Below, piece by piece: positions 52,736 through 61,454 of a stretch of DNA of 64,000 nt (the stretch's first letter is position 1; every line of letters begins with the position of its first letter). The translations under genes were made by a program, and so were the position numbers. Location: positions 342,286 to 406,285 of the forward strand of contig NC_014298.1 of NCBI RefSeq assembly GCF_000196895.1, read 5' to 3'. The DNA is from Halalkalicoccus jeotgali B3 (GTDB lineage: Archaea; Halobacteriota; Halobacteria; Halobacteriales; Halalkalicoccaceae). Below the pieces are notes generated by a model. That model saw only the letters and a program-made list of their open reading frames with translations, ran no database searches and was not told the origin of the DNA.

Positions 52736-53962
52736 CTACTGTTCTTTGACATTGTCTTTGATAGTATCTGCAATACCTTCGAAACGGTTTGTAGAGCGGA
52801 GTACGTTAAGGACAGCTCGTAACGGAACGTCGAGTTCATATTCATGGTAACGACCGGCTGAAAGTCCCTCATTGCGTTCATAGACGGTAATAAGGCCCAG
52901 CATACTCAGGTCAGAGAGATGATCTCGGACTCGGCGTTCACTTACGCTGTCGGCATCAAACTGGTTACAAATATTCATGTACCGTTCGTAGAGTGTCCGT
53001 GATCGAACTGGTACCTCATTCATAGCTTGATGAAATGCAAGTGCACAGAGGACAGCGTGGCCTTGAATCGTGAGTTCCTGCATTCCCTCATACAGTTGAT
53101 TTTTTTCGAGTTCATCTTGTGCTTCACGGACGTGCCACTCAGAGACAGTTTCGTCATCGTTCGATTGGGCGAGTTCGCCGGCTTCCCGAAGAAGGCGGAT
53201 TGCCTGTCGTGCTGATCCAGAATCCTGTGCAGCAAACGCAGCGCAGAGAGGAACGACATCACTCTCGAGGATACCGTCATGGAATGCTTTGTCAGCACGT
53301 GGTTCTAAGATCGAGATAAGCTGATTGGCATCATATGGAGGGAACAGAATCTCTTTTTCAGCGAGTGTATCTTTGACCTTGGGGGAGAGATTATCTCTGA
53401 ATTGGAAGTCGTTGCTAATACCGACGATGACTGGGCGAATGTTCTCGACATATCCGTTTGAACGTGCTCGAGGGAGTCCATAGAGGATGTCGTCGGATTG
53501 TCCAATATTATCGATCTCGTCGAGCACGATTATGATGGTCCCATTGAGTGCGTCAAGTTCCTCATAGAGAATGTCGAAGACTCGTTGCTGAGAGTATCCA
53601 GTTGTACTAATTCGGTCCTTATCCTGTTTTCTGCGGATCTCGTTCACGAGTGCGATGGCGACTTGGTAGGAGGAAGAAAGGTTCTCACAGCTTACCCAGA
53701 TGGTTGCAAGGTCCACATCGTCGTAGTCGGCGGCATCGTTCTCTAGGTGAGAAAGCATGAACTTTGTCGCTACTGTTTTGCCGGTCCCGGTTTTCCCGTA
53801 GAGGAAAATATTTGATGTGGGGCGATTGTCGATAATGGGTTGTAGCGCGCGTTGATACTTGGCGAGTTCTTGGTCTCGCTTTCGAATGTCTTCGGGTTCA
53901 TAGGAATCATCGAGTGGCTTGGCATTAGCAAACACCAAATGATCCCGGCGAAACATTCCCAT
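52736..53962 (-). CDS. orc: Orc1/Cdc6 replication initiator of the predicted origin
   Basis: I prefer ATG 53962 (MGMFRRDHLVFANAKPLDDS), giving 408 residues; 53956 is also possible. The protein has Walker A GKTGTGKT, Walker B IIIVLDEIDNIG, sensor 1 VIVGISNDFQF, the initiator-specific region ILFPPYDANQLISILEPRAD, sensor 2 DSGSARQAIRLLREAG and a winged helix at the C terminus (SVSERRVRDHLSDLSMLGLI). It is the canonical length for haloarchaeal Orc proteins. The upstream region has six GGAA-C-GTGG boxes in an inverted layout, the standard haloarchaeal origin arrangement, so it very likely initiates replication there. Confidence 0.93.
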   Translation of the reverse strand: MGMFRRDHLVFANAKPLDDSYEPEDIRKRDQELAKYQRALQPIIDNRPTSNIFLYGKTGTGKTVATKFMLSHLENDAADYDDVDLATIWVSCENLSSSYQVAIALVNEIRRKQDKDRISTTGYSQQRVFDILYEELDALNGTIIIVLDEIDNIGQSDDILYGLPRARSNGYVENIRPVIVGISNDFQFRDNLSPKVKDTLAEKEILFPPYDANQLISILEPRADKAFHDGILESDVVPLCAAFAAQDSGSARQAIRLLREAGELAQSNDDETVSEWHVREAQDELEKNQLYEGMQELTIQGHAVLCALAFHQAMNEVPVRSRTLYERYMNICNQFDADSVSERRVRDHLSDLSMLGLITVYERNEGLSAGRYHEYELDVPLRAVLNVLRSTNRFEGIADTIKDNVKEQ

Positions 53963-53994
53963 GTGGAGTGGACTCACACGACGTATTAATAAAG

Positions 53995-54461
53995 CCACCG
54001 CTTCCTTAGCTTCCTAAGCGTCCGGAGCTTCCGAGTTTATAAGTGATAGTAGAACCACTGCTTCCGTAGTTCCAGATACTTATAAACACCCTCACCCCAC
54101 TATTTCCGAAGCTCTGGTAAACAAAGATGGACCGCTCCTAAATCCTTCTATAGCAATAGAAATCTTTAAGTACGATATACGTTAACCATAACCGTAGTGG
54201 AGGTAGTGAAGGTTAGTCTAGTAGAACTCACACGTACTTTCTTCAGAATTGACATTTGATCACTGTCCTATAGCAGCATCATCCCTTTGGCCCTCTCTCT
54301 ATTTCCGCGATAGCTTAGGAAACGGTGGAGTGAGGGTGTCCCCATATCCTCTCTATAGGAAGCTTAGGAAATGGTGGAGGGTTCTCACACTTCCTACTAG
54401 TTACTCCCCTGTTCAATCCCCTCTAAACGACGGTTGCTCCGGAAACAGTGGTGTGGCGAAT
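53995..54461. other. Predicted replication origin with origin-recognition boxes
   Basis: Three boxes on the orc side point one way (reverse complements of GGAAGCGGTGG at 53995-54005, GGAAGCAGTGG at 54055-54065, and the long box at 54087-54107) and three point the other way (54318-54338, 54367-54387, 54441-54461). The long boxes at 54087-54107 and 54318-54338 agree at 18 or 19 of 21 positions (GGAAAC/TG/AGTGG-GTGAGGGTG). The outer pair shares a TAGGAAGCT-AGGAA extension. Between them lies an AT-rich stretch (54121-54200), the likely unwinding element. Layout and the adjacent orc gene match known haloarchaeal origins. Confidence 0.75.
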
Positions 54462-54588
54462 AACAAAGCGTACGTCATTTTGAACCTCCTCTATCATCCT
54501 CCGAATCCTTTCGATCTGATTGAGACCGCCTTATCATGTATCAGTTTAACCAACATCGCTATCTGTAATCGCTTCTCGTTGGTTAACA

Positions 54589-54924
54589 ATGGATCAACAG
54601 CCACAACCGCCCGATTCACTCCCGAAGTACTTGGTCGAGGGGCTCCAGAAACAGAGTCCAACAACTCTTCATGATCTTAGACGATATGCTCGTCAGCTCG
54701 CAGACTACAAAGAACAGCAGGCACAGAAGCAATTAGAAGAAACAACGATTGATCGCCATAGAGAGATCAACGGTTTAGCTGATGAAAATGACACTCCTGA
54801 TGGTGTTCCGGCTAAAGCTGGTGTCACGATCAAGACTATCAACGATAATCGCTACTACTACTGGCAGTGGCGCGATGGCAAGAAAATCAGATCTGAGTAT
54901 ATTAAACCTGTGAGCAAGGACTGA
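54589..54924 (+). CDS. DUF6788-like small protein beside the origin
   Basis: The 111-residue protein starts with a helical region (LPKYLVEGLQKQSPTTLHDL, ARQLADYKEQQAQKQLEE) and ends with YYYWQWRDGKKIRSEYIKPV, the signature of DUF6788-type proteins (a tyrosine-rich strand, then W-x-R-x-G). Such genes recur next to plasmid replication genes in haloarchaea. Function unknown; a DNA-binding role is possible. Confidence 0.65.
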   Translation: MDQQPQPPDSLPKYLVEGLQKQSPTTLHDLRRYARQLADYKEQQAQKQLEETTIDRHREINGLADENDTPDGVPAKAGVTIKTINDNRYYYWQWRDGKKIRSEYIKPVSKD

Positions 54925-54936
54925 ACCTATCCATCT

Positions 54937-55401
54937 CTAGTAACCTAAGTACTGGTTCAGAGTGGTGAACTCTTCAGGAGAGAGAATGACCTTTGCACTG
55001 AATTCGTCTATCTGTTTGAAGTCATCGTCGAGAGTCAGCACGGTCTCAATGCCCTCTTCGCGAGCGACTTGCGCGTAATATCCATCCCAGCCTTCGATGT
55101 TGGTTTCAGCTGCGAGAGTGAATCCTGCTCGAACGCTGCTCTCTGTTGTTTTCTCGTACCAGTGAATCTGCTTGGCGTCCATGAAATTCTGCATTAGTCG
55201 AGACGCTTCCTCGTTCGAAAAACCATAGAACGACGATAAAACATGGTGTGCTCCGATGAGTGACGCATACGGGATGACTACTTCGATCTCTCCGCGAATT
55301 GCTTGCTTTACATACGAGAGGGGGGTTTCACTTACAGGAGTTCCCGCGTGCGCGAGCGCAGTCACACCGACGTCGAATAGAAATGGGCCGTTACTGGTCA
55401 C
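54937..55401 (-). CDS. vapC: PIN-domain toxin (VapC-like)
   Basis: The 154-residue protein has PIN acidic positions: FDVGVTALAHAG (first Asp), a middle EASRLMQNFMDA region, and EGWDGYYAQVAREEGIETVL with TLDDDFKQI (last Asp cluster). VapC toxins are Mg-dependent RNases. Its start overlaps the end of the AbrB-type antitoxin gene by 11 bases, the usual antitoxin-first order. It should stabilise the replicon. Confidence 0.85.
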   Translation of the reverse strand: MTSNGPFLFDVGVTALAHAGTPVSETPLSYVKQAIRGEIEVVIPYASLIGAHHVLSSFYGFSNEEASRLMQNFMDAKQIHWYEKTTESSVRAGFTLAAETNIEGWDGYYAQVAREEGIETVLTLDDDFKQIDEFSAKVILSPEEFTTLNQYLGY

Positions 55402-55675
55402 TGGATTGCTCCTGTTGGGCTTGCCGTTGTACTGTGTCTGCGTGATCTTTTGCTATCGGATCGAGTTCTCCATACGGTGTTGGAGATCTGGTTTCGGTAG
55501 CTTCTTCGATTATTTGATCCATCCGGTTCAGGATTTGCTCTGGCTTGTCTTCGGGTTTGACTACTGCTTTTCCTTCTTCTTCGTGAACTTCGACTGATGT
55601 TCCAGGTGAGATTCCGAGCCGTTCGCGTATCTTTTGGGGGAGTACAATCCGACCCTTCGAATCTACTTTTGGCAT
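55391..55675 (-). CDS. vapB: AbrB-family antitoxin (VapB-like)
   Basis: The 94-residue protein has an N-terminal swapped-hairpin AbrB domain (VDSKGRIVLPQKIRERLGIS and PGTSVEVHEEEGKAVV) and an unstructured C-terminal part for toxin binding. It is the first gene of the pair with the PIN protein and should autoregulate. A TATATAACT run lies at about 55698-55706 upstream. Confidence 0.88.
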   Translation of the reverse strand: MPKVDSKGRIVLPQKIRERLGISPGTSVEVHEEEGKAVVKPEDKPEQILNRMDQIIEEATETRSPTPYGELDPIAKDHADTVQRQAQQEQSSDQ

Positions 55676-55851
55676 AGTCCCACCTAGGGTGGGAATCTAT
55701 ATAACTGTTCTGTACAGCCGGTGCAATTTCAGAAGAGGGGAAAATTTAACCAACAGAATCCCCTTTCGCGGCTCTTCAGTTGGTTAAGACTAATCTCGGC
55801 TAGCGTCTTCCAATATGCTTTCTTCTCTTCTATGAACGGACCTATTAGCGA

Positions 55852-55942
55852 TGTTCATTGAGAATGTTCATTGCAGATCTTCATTACTTGTGTTCAGTAC
55901 ATACATTCATGATGTGTGTTCAATAATAGTGTTCAGTATGTT
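55852..55942. repeat. 13-bp iterons upstream of parA (candidate partition site)
   Basis: TGTTCA occurs at 55852, 55865, 55891, 55917 and 55930, with near matches TCTTCA at 55878 and CATTCA at 55904. The spacing is exactly 13 bases through seven units. The regular phase, AT-rich context and position 69 bases before the parA start are what a centromere-like or autoregulatory site bound by the ParA partner would look like. An inverted GAACA lies at about 55976. Confidence 0.75.
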
Positions 55943-56010
55943 CTGTAGGTGTCTGCATTATTGAATGTGTCTGACGAACATTAATGGGAGATCGCAGTAT
56001 TGGAGAGAGT

Positions 56011-56886
56011 ATGTTAGCGTACTCAACGTACAGTGAGGCCGGTGGAGTGGGGAAAACCACGACAGCAGCAAATCTCGCAGTTGCTCATGCGCGAGCAGGT
56101 CTCAAACCACTTGTTGTACCGCTTGACCCGCAGGATGGTGATCTCTCACGGCTATTCGGTGTTGATGACCAACGCACAGAACCCGTTGATAATCTCACCC
56201 GCCATCTCATTCGCCGGCCCAAAGGTGATCTGAATGATCTCATTCGAACCGTAGAAGGCGTTGATATCATTCCCGAGCACAACATGCTCTCCGATCTCGC
56301 AGAGTACCTCCAACGCGAGAAAGACCAGGCAGAAGCAATGGGCGAAGCGTTCGGGATGCACTCACAGCTTCTGCGCGTCCTTCAGGAAGCAGGTGTCCCC
56401 GAGAAGTATGATGTCCTTATCTGCGACCCACCAGCCACTGAAGGCCCGCATCTCTACAATGCAATCCATGCAACTCGCTCACTCGTAATTCCTGTTGAAC
56501 CAAGTGCAAAAGGTAAAGCAGCAGTCCAAGGCCTCGAATCCCTCGTTGCCGGTCTTGAAGACCAACTCAACGTCGAGGTTGGTGTACTAGCAGCCGTCCC
56601 TGTCGGCTTCAAAGATACACGCGACCAGCGAACGATTCTTGATGAGATCGAGTATCCTATTCCCGAGATCATCGGAGAGCGAGCTTCTCTCATGGAGGGG
56701 TGCTGGATGCAGCAGTGTTCGGCATTTAGATACGTTCGAGAATTCCGAGACCGACGTCGGGATTACGAGATCAATACGCTCGCTCAGTTTGATTCCATAG
56801 CTCGGCAACTAGAGACAGAAGTTGGGCTTGAAGCACCAAATCCACCTGAACCAGGGGATGTGGACCATGAGGTGGTCATTGCATGA
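56011..56886 (+). CDS. parA: ParA-family partition ATPase
   Basis: The start is ATG 56011 (MLAYSTYSEAGGVGKTTTAA), not the upstream ATG 55984, because the ParA fold begins directly with this strand and deviant Walker A (AGGVGKTT). The 291-residue protein has PLDPQDGDLSRLFGVDDQR, YDVLICDPPATEGPHLYNAI (Walker B-like) and VIPVEPSAKGKAAVQGLESL. It is full length. The stop overlaps the start of the partner gene by 4 bases. Together with the iterons it forms a plasmid partition system. Confidence 0.93.
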   Translation: MLAYSTYSEAGGVGKTTTAANLAVAHARAGLKPLVVPLDPQDGDLSRLFGVDDQRTEPVDNLTRHLIRRPKGDLNDLIRTVEGVDIIPEHNMLSDLAEYLQREKDQAEAMGEAFGMHSQLLRVLQEAGVPEKYDVLICDPPATEGPHLYNAIHATRSLVIPVEPSAKGKAAVQGLESLVAGLEDQLNVEVGVLAAVPVGFKDTRDQRTILDEIEYPIPEIIGERASLMEGCWMQQCSAFRYVREFRDRRRDYEINTLAQFDSIARQLETEVGLEAPNPPEPGDVDHEVVIA

Positions 56887-57302
56887 CGGGAATGAAGCAG
56901 GGCGCCGGAGAGAACCCGTTCGCTGAAGACTCCGACACAGACGAGGAGCAATCACCAGCTGCTGACGATAAACTTGATGATGAGATCCAGTCAATGGACG
57001 CCGATATCGAAAGTTCAGGCACAACTCGCTCAGAAAGCGGAGACTCCTCTCAACCGATGCAGATCCCATACAAATTCCGGCGAGATGGAGTCCAAGATGG
57101 ACGTGATCGGGTCCCACTATTCCTTCATAGCGATACGAAAAGCGCAGAACGTGATGCACTTCGAAAGCTTGAGGAGCAGTTCGACAGCAACGTCTCACTA
57201 ACCGATCTGCGAGAAGCACTTGTGATAGCTGGTCTCAATCATCTCGATGAAGTTGAAACCCAACTGGAAGATTGGGGCTACGGAATGACGTTCGACGATT
57301 AG
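56883..57302 (+). CDS. ParA-partner protein (ParB-like role)
   Basis: The 139-residue protein has an acidic disordered front (residues 1-60) and a small C-terminal domain: MQIPYKFRRDGVQDGRDRVP, then SAERDALRKLEEQFDSNVSL, TDLREALVIAGLNHLDEVET. This matches no classical ParB, but gene order and overlap with parA make it the likely site-binding partner, as in haloarchaeal plasmid pairs. A ribbon-helix-helix or HTH fold in the last 70 residues is plausible. Confidence 0.7.
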   Translation: MTGMKQGAGENPFAEDSDTDEEQSPAADDKLDDEIQSMDADIESSGTTRSESGDSSQPMQIPYKFRRDGVQDGRDRVPLFLHSDTKSAERDALRKLEEQFDSNVSLTDLREALVIAGLNHLDEVETQLEDWGYGMTFDD

Positions 57303-57722
57303 CGTACTTTCGATATTTCGTTGATTGAGCCAGTCGATCCAGTGAGTGATGACGCGCTTTTCGTTGCGTCATTAATTCCCCGAGTCGTCGCCTTTGGCCT
57401 TCGCATTGAGGAACTGCGTGAGTCCTTCTTGAAGTGTTGGAGGGCGGATGTAGTGGCTGAACCCTGGACTTTGGAATCTGGCGGAGGGCTGGATGAGTGG
57501 AGGGCTCGGTGATGGCACTTTTCACTTTTGATTATTGGCTTAATCAAAAGTGGATTAATAGACTTCGGATTCGTCCGATAACAGGGGGTACGGGACCCAT
57601 AAACTCAGTTTCTCTATCTATAAACTCTATCCGGCTACATATTTCGCTATTCTCAGCAGTCAAGGCGACCGTGTGATGCGCTGAATCCACCACTAAGTCC
57701 TCGCGTCGCAATTACACCATAT
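57303..57722. other. Intergenic region with palindrome
   Basis: About 420 bases. CACTTTTGATTA (57523-57534) and TAATCAAAAGTG (57541-57552) form a 12-bp hairpin or operator. A rightward 63-codon frame at 57321-57512 (SLIPRVVAFGLRIEELRESF) is weakly coding-like but unrecognised and not annotated as a gene. Confidence 0.4.
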
Positions 57723-58851
57723 ATGACTGCTCCAGAGAACATCGAACGCTACCGTCGCAATCAGCAAGACGAAATCGATAGTGCGACGGTCTATACGGCG
57801 ATGGCTGACGCCGAATCGCAACCACAGGTCGCAGAAGTCTACCGCCGGCTGGCTGACACGGAGCGATCCCATGCAGACTTCTGGACTGAGAAGATTCGAG
57901 ACGCCGGTTCTGACCCAGGAGGCGCCAAGCCGTCTCGGAGAGCAAGAGTGCTGGCGTGGCTTGCCCGTCGGTTCGGGCCGGGGCTGGTACTATCCTCTAT
58001 GCAAGCCGGGGAGGCCATCGGTGGGAGCGACTACGCAACCCAACCGGAGGTCACGGGAACCGGGATGGCCGCCGACGAACGCTCGCACGATCGCCTCCTG
58101 ACGGTGATCGCGGAAACACCCGGGCAGGGGGTACGGGGGGAAGTCCTCGCCCAGCTCGAAGGACGCCACCGGGCGACCAGCGGCAACGCACTCCGTGCGG
58201 CAGTGCTCGGTGCAAACGATGGTCTCGTCTCCAATCTCAGTCTCGTGATGGGCGTCGCCGGTGCGGCACTGGATTCGACAGCGATTCTGATTACGGGTCT
58301 CGCCGGACTCCTCGCTGGGTCGGGATCGATGGCGATGGGCGAGTGGCTCTCAGTCCAAAGTTCTCGGGAACTGTATCAACGCCAGATCGATATCGAGGCC
58401 GAAGAACTCGCCGAGGTTCCTGAAGAAGAGGCAGAAGAACTGGCCCTCATCTACGAGGCGAAAGGCCTCTCGACCGAACGCGCCAGAGATTGCCGAGCAG
58501 TTGATCGCCGACGAGGAGATGGCGTTAGACACGCTTGCTCGTGAGGAATCAGGTATCAACCCGGAAGAGCTGGGCGGCTCAGCATGGGAAGCGGCCGCGA
58601 CGTCGTTCGTGCTCTTCGTACTCGGCGCCATCGTCCCGGTCCTCCCGTACTTTGCGTTGAGCGGATTGGTCGCCGTCGGGGCGAGTCTCGTGCTGAGTGC
58701 AATCGCGCTGTTCGTCATCGGCGCCGGCATCGCCCTGCTTGCGGGACGGTCCGTACTCTTTTCTGGATTGCGTCAGGTCGGGATTGGACTCGCTGCTGCG
58801 ATCCTCACCTACGGCGTCGGGGGCGTGATTGGAGTGACGCTCGTCGGCTGA
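57723..58851 (+). pseudogene. VIT1/CCC1-type transporter with N-terminal ferritin-like domain, frameshifted
   Basis: The first frame has a rubrerythrin-like helical pair (EIDSATVYTAMADAESQPQV, ADTERSHADFWTEKI, and ADERSHDRLL), then the VIT membrane domain start LRAAVLGANDGLVSNLSLVM and the long cytosolic helices. At about 58485 the frame moves by one base (reading should go ERAREIAEQLIADEE) and continues ADEEMALDTLAREESGINPE to GVGGVIGVTLVG. The full protein would carry Fe2+ or Mn2+. One shift separates two well-conserved halves, so a sequencing error is also possible. No intact backup is in the window. Confidence 0.75.
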
Positions 58852-58975
58852 CCAATAGGGAACGTCGGGCAACAACTGGCTCGGCGGGCCAATAACAAAG
58901 TCTGTTCGCCGCGAAGTCTACAGGAAATACGAGAGGTGGCTCGGAAGAATTCCCCCGCGCTCCAACACCAGTCCG

Positions 58976-60361
58976 ATGAATCCAATCGAGAGAGGAAAGA
59001 TCACGCTCGACGTGTGGCGGGCCAGAGGAGGGACCCGTGCAGAGATAGAGGCTCGACAGCGACGACGGCTCGTGGAGATGCTCTCGTTTGCCCGTCAACA
59101 GTCACGGTTCTACAAGCGCCACTACGCCGACGTGTCCGACGGCAGTACCGACCTCACACAGTACCCGCCGGTGACGAAGTCGATGCTCATGGAACACTTT
59201 GACGACGTCGTCACGGACACGGCAATAACGAAAAACGAGGTCGACGCGTTCGTCGCTGACGAGACGAAGATCGGCGAGCGCTTCCTCGGAAAGTATCCGG
59301 TTTGGACCACATCTGGGACGACCGGGGAACCAGGAGTATTCGTCCAGGATGAGACCGCTTGGACCGTTTCAGACGTGGTGGGCGATCGGTGGATCCTGCC
59401 TGCAATGGCCGGAATTTCGCCGCTGTCCCGCCTAATCACGCAGAATCTCCACATCGCACTGGTCGCTGTCTCGGGCGGTCACTTCGCCGGCGCGGCAGGC
59501 CTCGAACTAATGCGTCGAGAATCCGTTTATGGTGAGCGTCGCCTTCGCCTCTTTTCGCCGAAAAGCCCGATCAACGACCTGATTTCCGATCTGAACCAGT
59601 TCCAGCCCGCCATCCTCGAAGGCTACTCGACCGTCCTCGTTGAGTTGGCGCGAGCCCAGCAAGACGGCCGACTCAGCATCAGCCCCGCACTCGTCCTCCC
59701 CACAGCAGAACCCATCTCTGAGGCCCAAAAGCGAATGCTCCGGGACACCTTCGATTGTGTGGTCCGGGAACTCTACGGGGCGACAGAATTCGTCCCGATT
59801 GCCGTCGAGTGCGAACACGGGAATCTCCACGCCAACACCGACTGGGTCGTCCTCGAACCGGTCGACGAGAACTATCAGCCGGTCGACCCAGAGACGCCGT
59901 CAGACACCGTCCTCGTCACGAGCCTCTCGAATCGAGTGCAACCACTCGTTCGGTACGACCTCGGGGATAGCATCACGCTGTACGACGAACGGTGTCCATG
60001 CGGGAGCGCATTCTCCATCATGGAGGTCGGCGGACGGCAAGGGGACGTCCTCCAGTTCGAAATCGACGGGGGAGCGAAGGTGCCGATTTTCCCACTCGCA
60101 CTCTCAAGCGTCGTCGAAGAAGTCCCGGATGTCCACCGAACCCAGATTATCCGCACAGCCCCCACTACACTGCAGATCCGCTTTGATGTCACCCCTGATG
60201 CAACTAAGGAGGAGGTCTGGAAGCATATCGAACAGAAGCTTCAGTCGTTCCTTCGTGATCATGGGATTAGCCGCATAACCGTCGAGGCGGCATCCGAGAC
60301 CCCACAACGGGAGAAACGAAGTGGGAAGTTCCGGCACGTCTGGTCAGAATTGGAGACGTAA
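58976..60361 (+). CDS. PaaK/CapK-like adenylate-forming enzyme
   Basis: The 461-residue protein has the AMP-binding loop TTSGTTGEPGVFVQD (about 109-124), VRELYGATEFVPIAVECEHG with the YGATE motif and LVRYDLGDSITLYDERCPCG with a Cys pair typical of PaaK/CapK proteins. It resembles phenylacetate-CoA ligase-like enzymes that activate an aromatic or other acid to an acyl-adenylate. No phenylacetate pathway genes adjoin it, so it may act on surface glycans or an unknown acid (CapK type). The start ATG 58976 gives MNPIERGKITLDVWRARGG. Confidence 0.85.
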   Translation: MNPIERGKITLDVWRARGGTRAEIEARQRRRLVEMLSFARQQSRFYKRHYADVSDGSTDLTQYPPVTKSMLMEHFDDVVTDTAITKNEVDAFVADETKIGERFLGKYPVWTTSGTTGEPGVFVQDETAWTVSDVVGDRWILPAMAGISPLSRLITQNLHIALVAVSGGHFAGAAGLELMRRESVYGERRLRLFSPKSPINDLISDLNQFQPAILEGYSTVLVELARAQQDGRLSISPALVLPTAEPISEAQKRMLRDTFDCVVRELYGATEFVPIAVECEHGNLHANTDWVVLEPVDENYQPVDPETPSDTVLVTSLSNRVQPLVRYDLGDSITLYDERCPCGSAFSIMEVGGRQGDVLQFEIDGGAKVPIFPLALSSVVEEVPDVHRTQIIRTAPTTLQIRFDVTPDATKEEVWKHIEQKLQSFLRDHGISRITVEAASETPQREKRSGKFRHVWSELET

Positions 60362-60486
60362 CTCACTCCGTTCAGTCGCCGTCTTGGGTATTCGATGTTG
60401 CTGAGCGAGTCAACGAGGAGATCATACTCAACCACGAAGATATTCGAGGACCGTATGCATTGAGAACCCTAGTCTCAACTACCACG

Positions 60487-60846
60487 CTACTCTTCGTCGG
60501 CCATCCCCACAAGCCACCACTTCGCGCGAGTGAGTACACCGGCTTGCGCCCGCCGATCCTCGCGAGATTGCTCACGTTCGATCGCTCGCACGAGGTCTGT
60601 GTGTTCCTCGCGCTGATTGAGGATTAGCTGCTTTTCGTTCCGTAGTCGTTCGTTTTCCCGCTCCAGGTCAGCAATACGCTCCTCGTATTCTGCTTCGAGG
60701 TCAGTCACCCGTTCAGACAGGCGTTCATACTCCTGTATGAAGGTCCTCACCGCTTCACTCTTTGATTCATACTCGCCACCGTCACCCGCTTTTTCATCGA
60801 GAAGGGCGGCCTGTTCATCGGTAACGGTGATGGTAAGACGCGGCAT
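60487..60846 (-). CDS. Ribbon-helix-helix protein with coiled-coil tail
   Basis: Starting at ATG 60846 (MPRLTITVTDEQAALLDEKA) the protein is about 119 residues. Residues 1-45 form an RHH DNA-binding domain (first strand LTITV, second helix KSEAVRTFIQEYE). A coiled coil (about 48-90) of the form RVTDLEAEYEERIADLEREN follows, then a hydrophobic WWLVG end. It resembles haloarchaeal RHH regulators that act on their own promoters. The neighbouring divergent region is short. Confidence 0.8.
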   Translation of the reverse strand: MPRLTITVTDEQAALLDEKAGDGGEYESKSEAVRTFIQEYERLSERVTDLEAEYEERIADLERENERLRNEKQLILNQREEHTDLVRAIEREQSREDRRAQAGVLTRAKWWLVGMADEE

Positions 60847-60940
60847 TATGCATACCTTCACCAATTTGTCGGAAGATAGCACGCCGGGACGCAGAGGTCG
60901 AAGCCATATGGAAATGCTGGAGAAGCCACCAGAACTGGTG

Positions 60941-61258
60941 CTAGCAACAGTCGCTTCCAGCGCCGCAGACCTCACCGTACTCGAGACCAATCCCGTCGTT
61001 GATCGCTTCGTTGCACTCGATCAACACCGACTCGAACTCGTCAGCCGTTACCTCCGATTGTGCCGCATCGAGGTCTTCACCGAGCGCTTCAGCGGCGGTC
61101 AGAACTTCATCGTCGGAGGCGCTCAACAGCACCCACCCCCGAGAGACCGCGCGCTGTTCGATCTCCTCGAAGGACAGGCCCTTCTCGGCGTACTCGTAGA
61201 CATTCTCGACGACGTCGAGCGGGTGTTATTCCTGTTTCCACTGCTCTACCGTGTTCAT
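60941..61258 (-). pseudogene. Small conserved gene with early nonsense codon
   Basis: ATG 61258 reads MNTVEQWKQE, then TAA at 61226-61228, then the same frame continues HPLDVVENVYEYAEKGLSFE and EIEQRAVSRGWVLLSASDDE through an acidic C terminus ending GAGSDCC. The N-terminal pattern M-x-TVE-W-K-EKHPLDV is common in haloarchaeal proteins, so the stop replaces a codon in the middle of a conserved stretch. The two parts are probably one inactivated gene. Confidence 0.5.
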
Positions 61259-61454
61259 AACGACCACCTCACGTGGTCGCCGACCGGTGAGTATTGATAC
61301 TCGGTCACGATGTTCATGCGAGAGACTAACGATCGCAGTGTAAAGGTGCCCGTGTCCGGGCGAAGACTGACGGGAGCACCAATTAGCGGCGAGTAACGTA
61401 GCTATCTGAGACACACGACGATCCGATTCGGGAGCCACTCGCTTCGAAAGGCGA

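Noticed and set aside
55852..55942. CRISPR array
   Set aside because: Units are 13 bases with no unique spacers and no Cas genes nearby; iterons explain it. No CRISPR-like repeat-spacer array was seen anywhere in the window.
57321..57512. 63-codon rightward frame after the ParA partner gene
   Set aside because: Weakly coding-like but no family, start signal or conservation can be shown; noted only in the intergenic entry.
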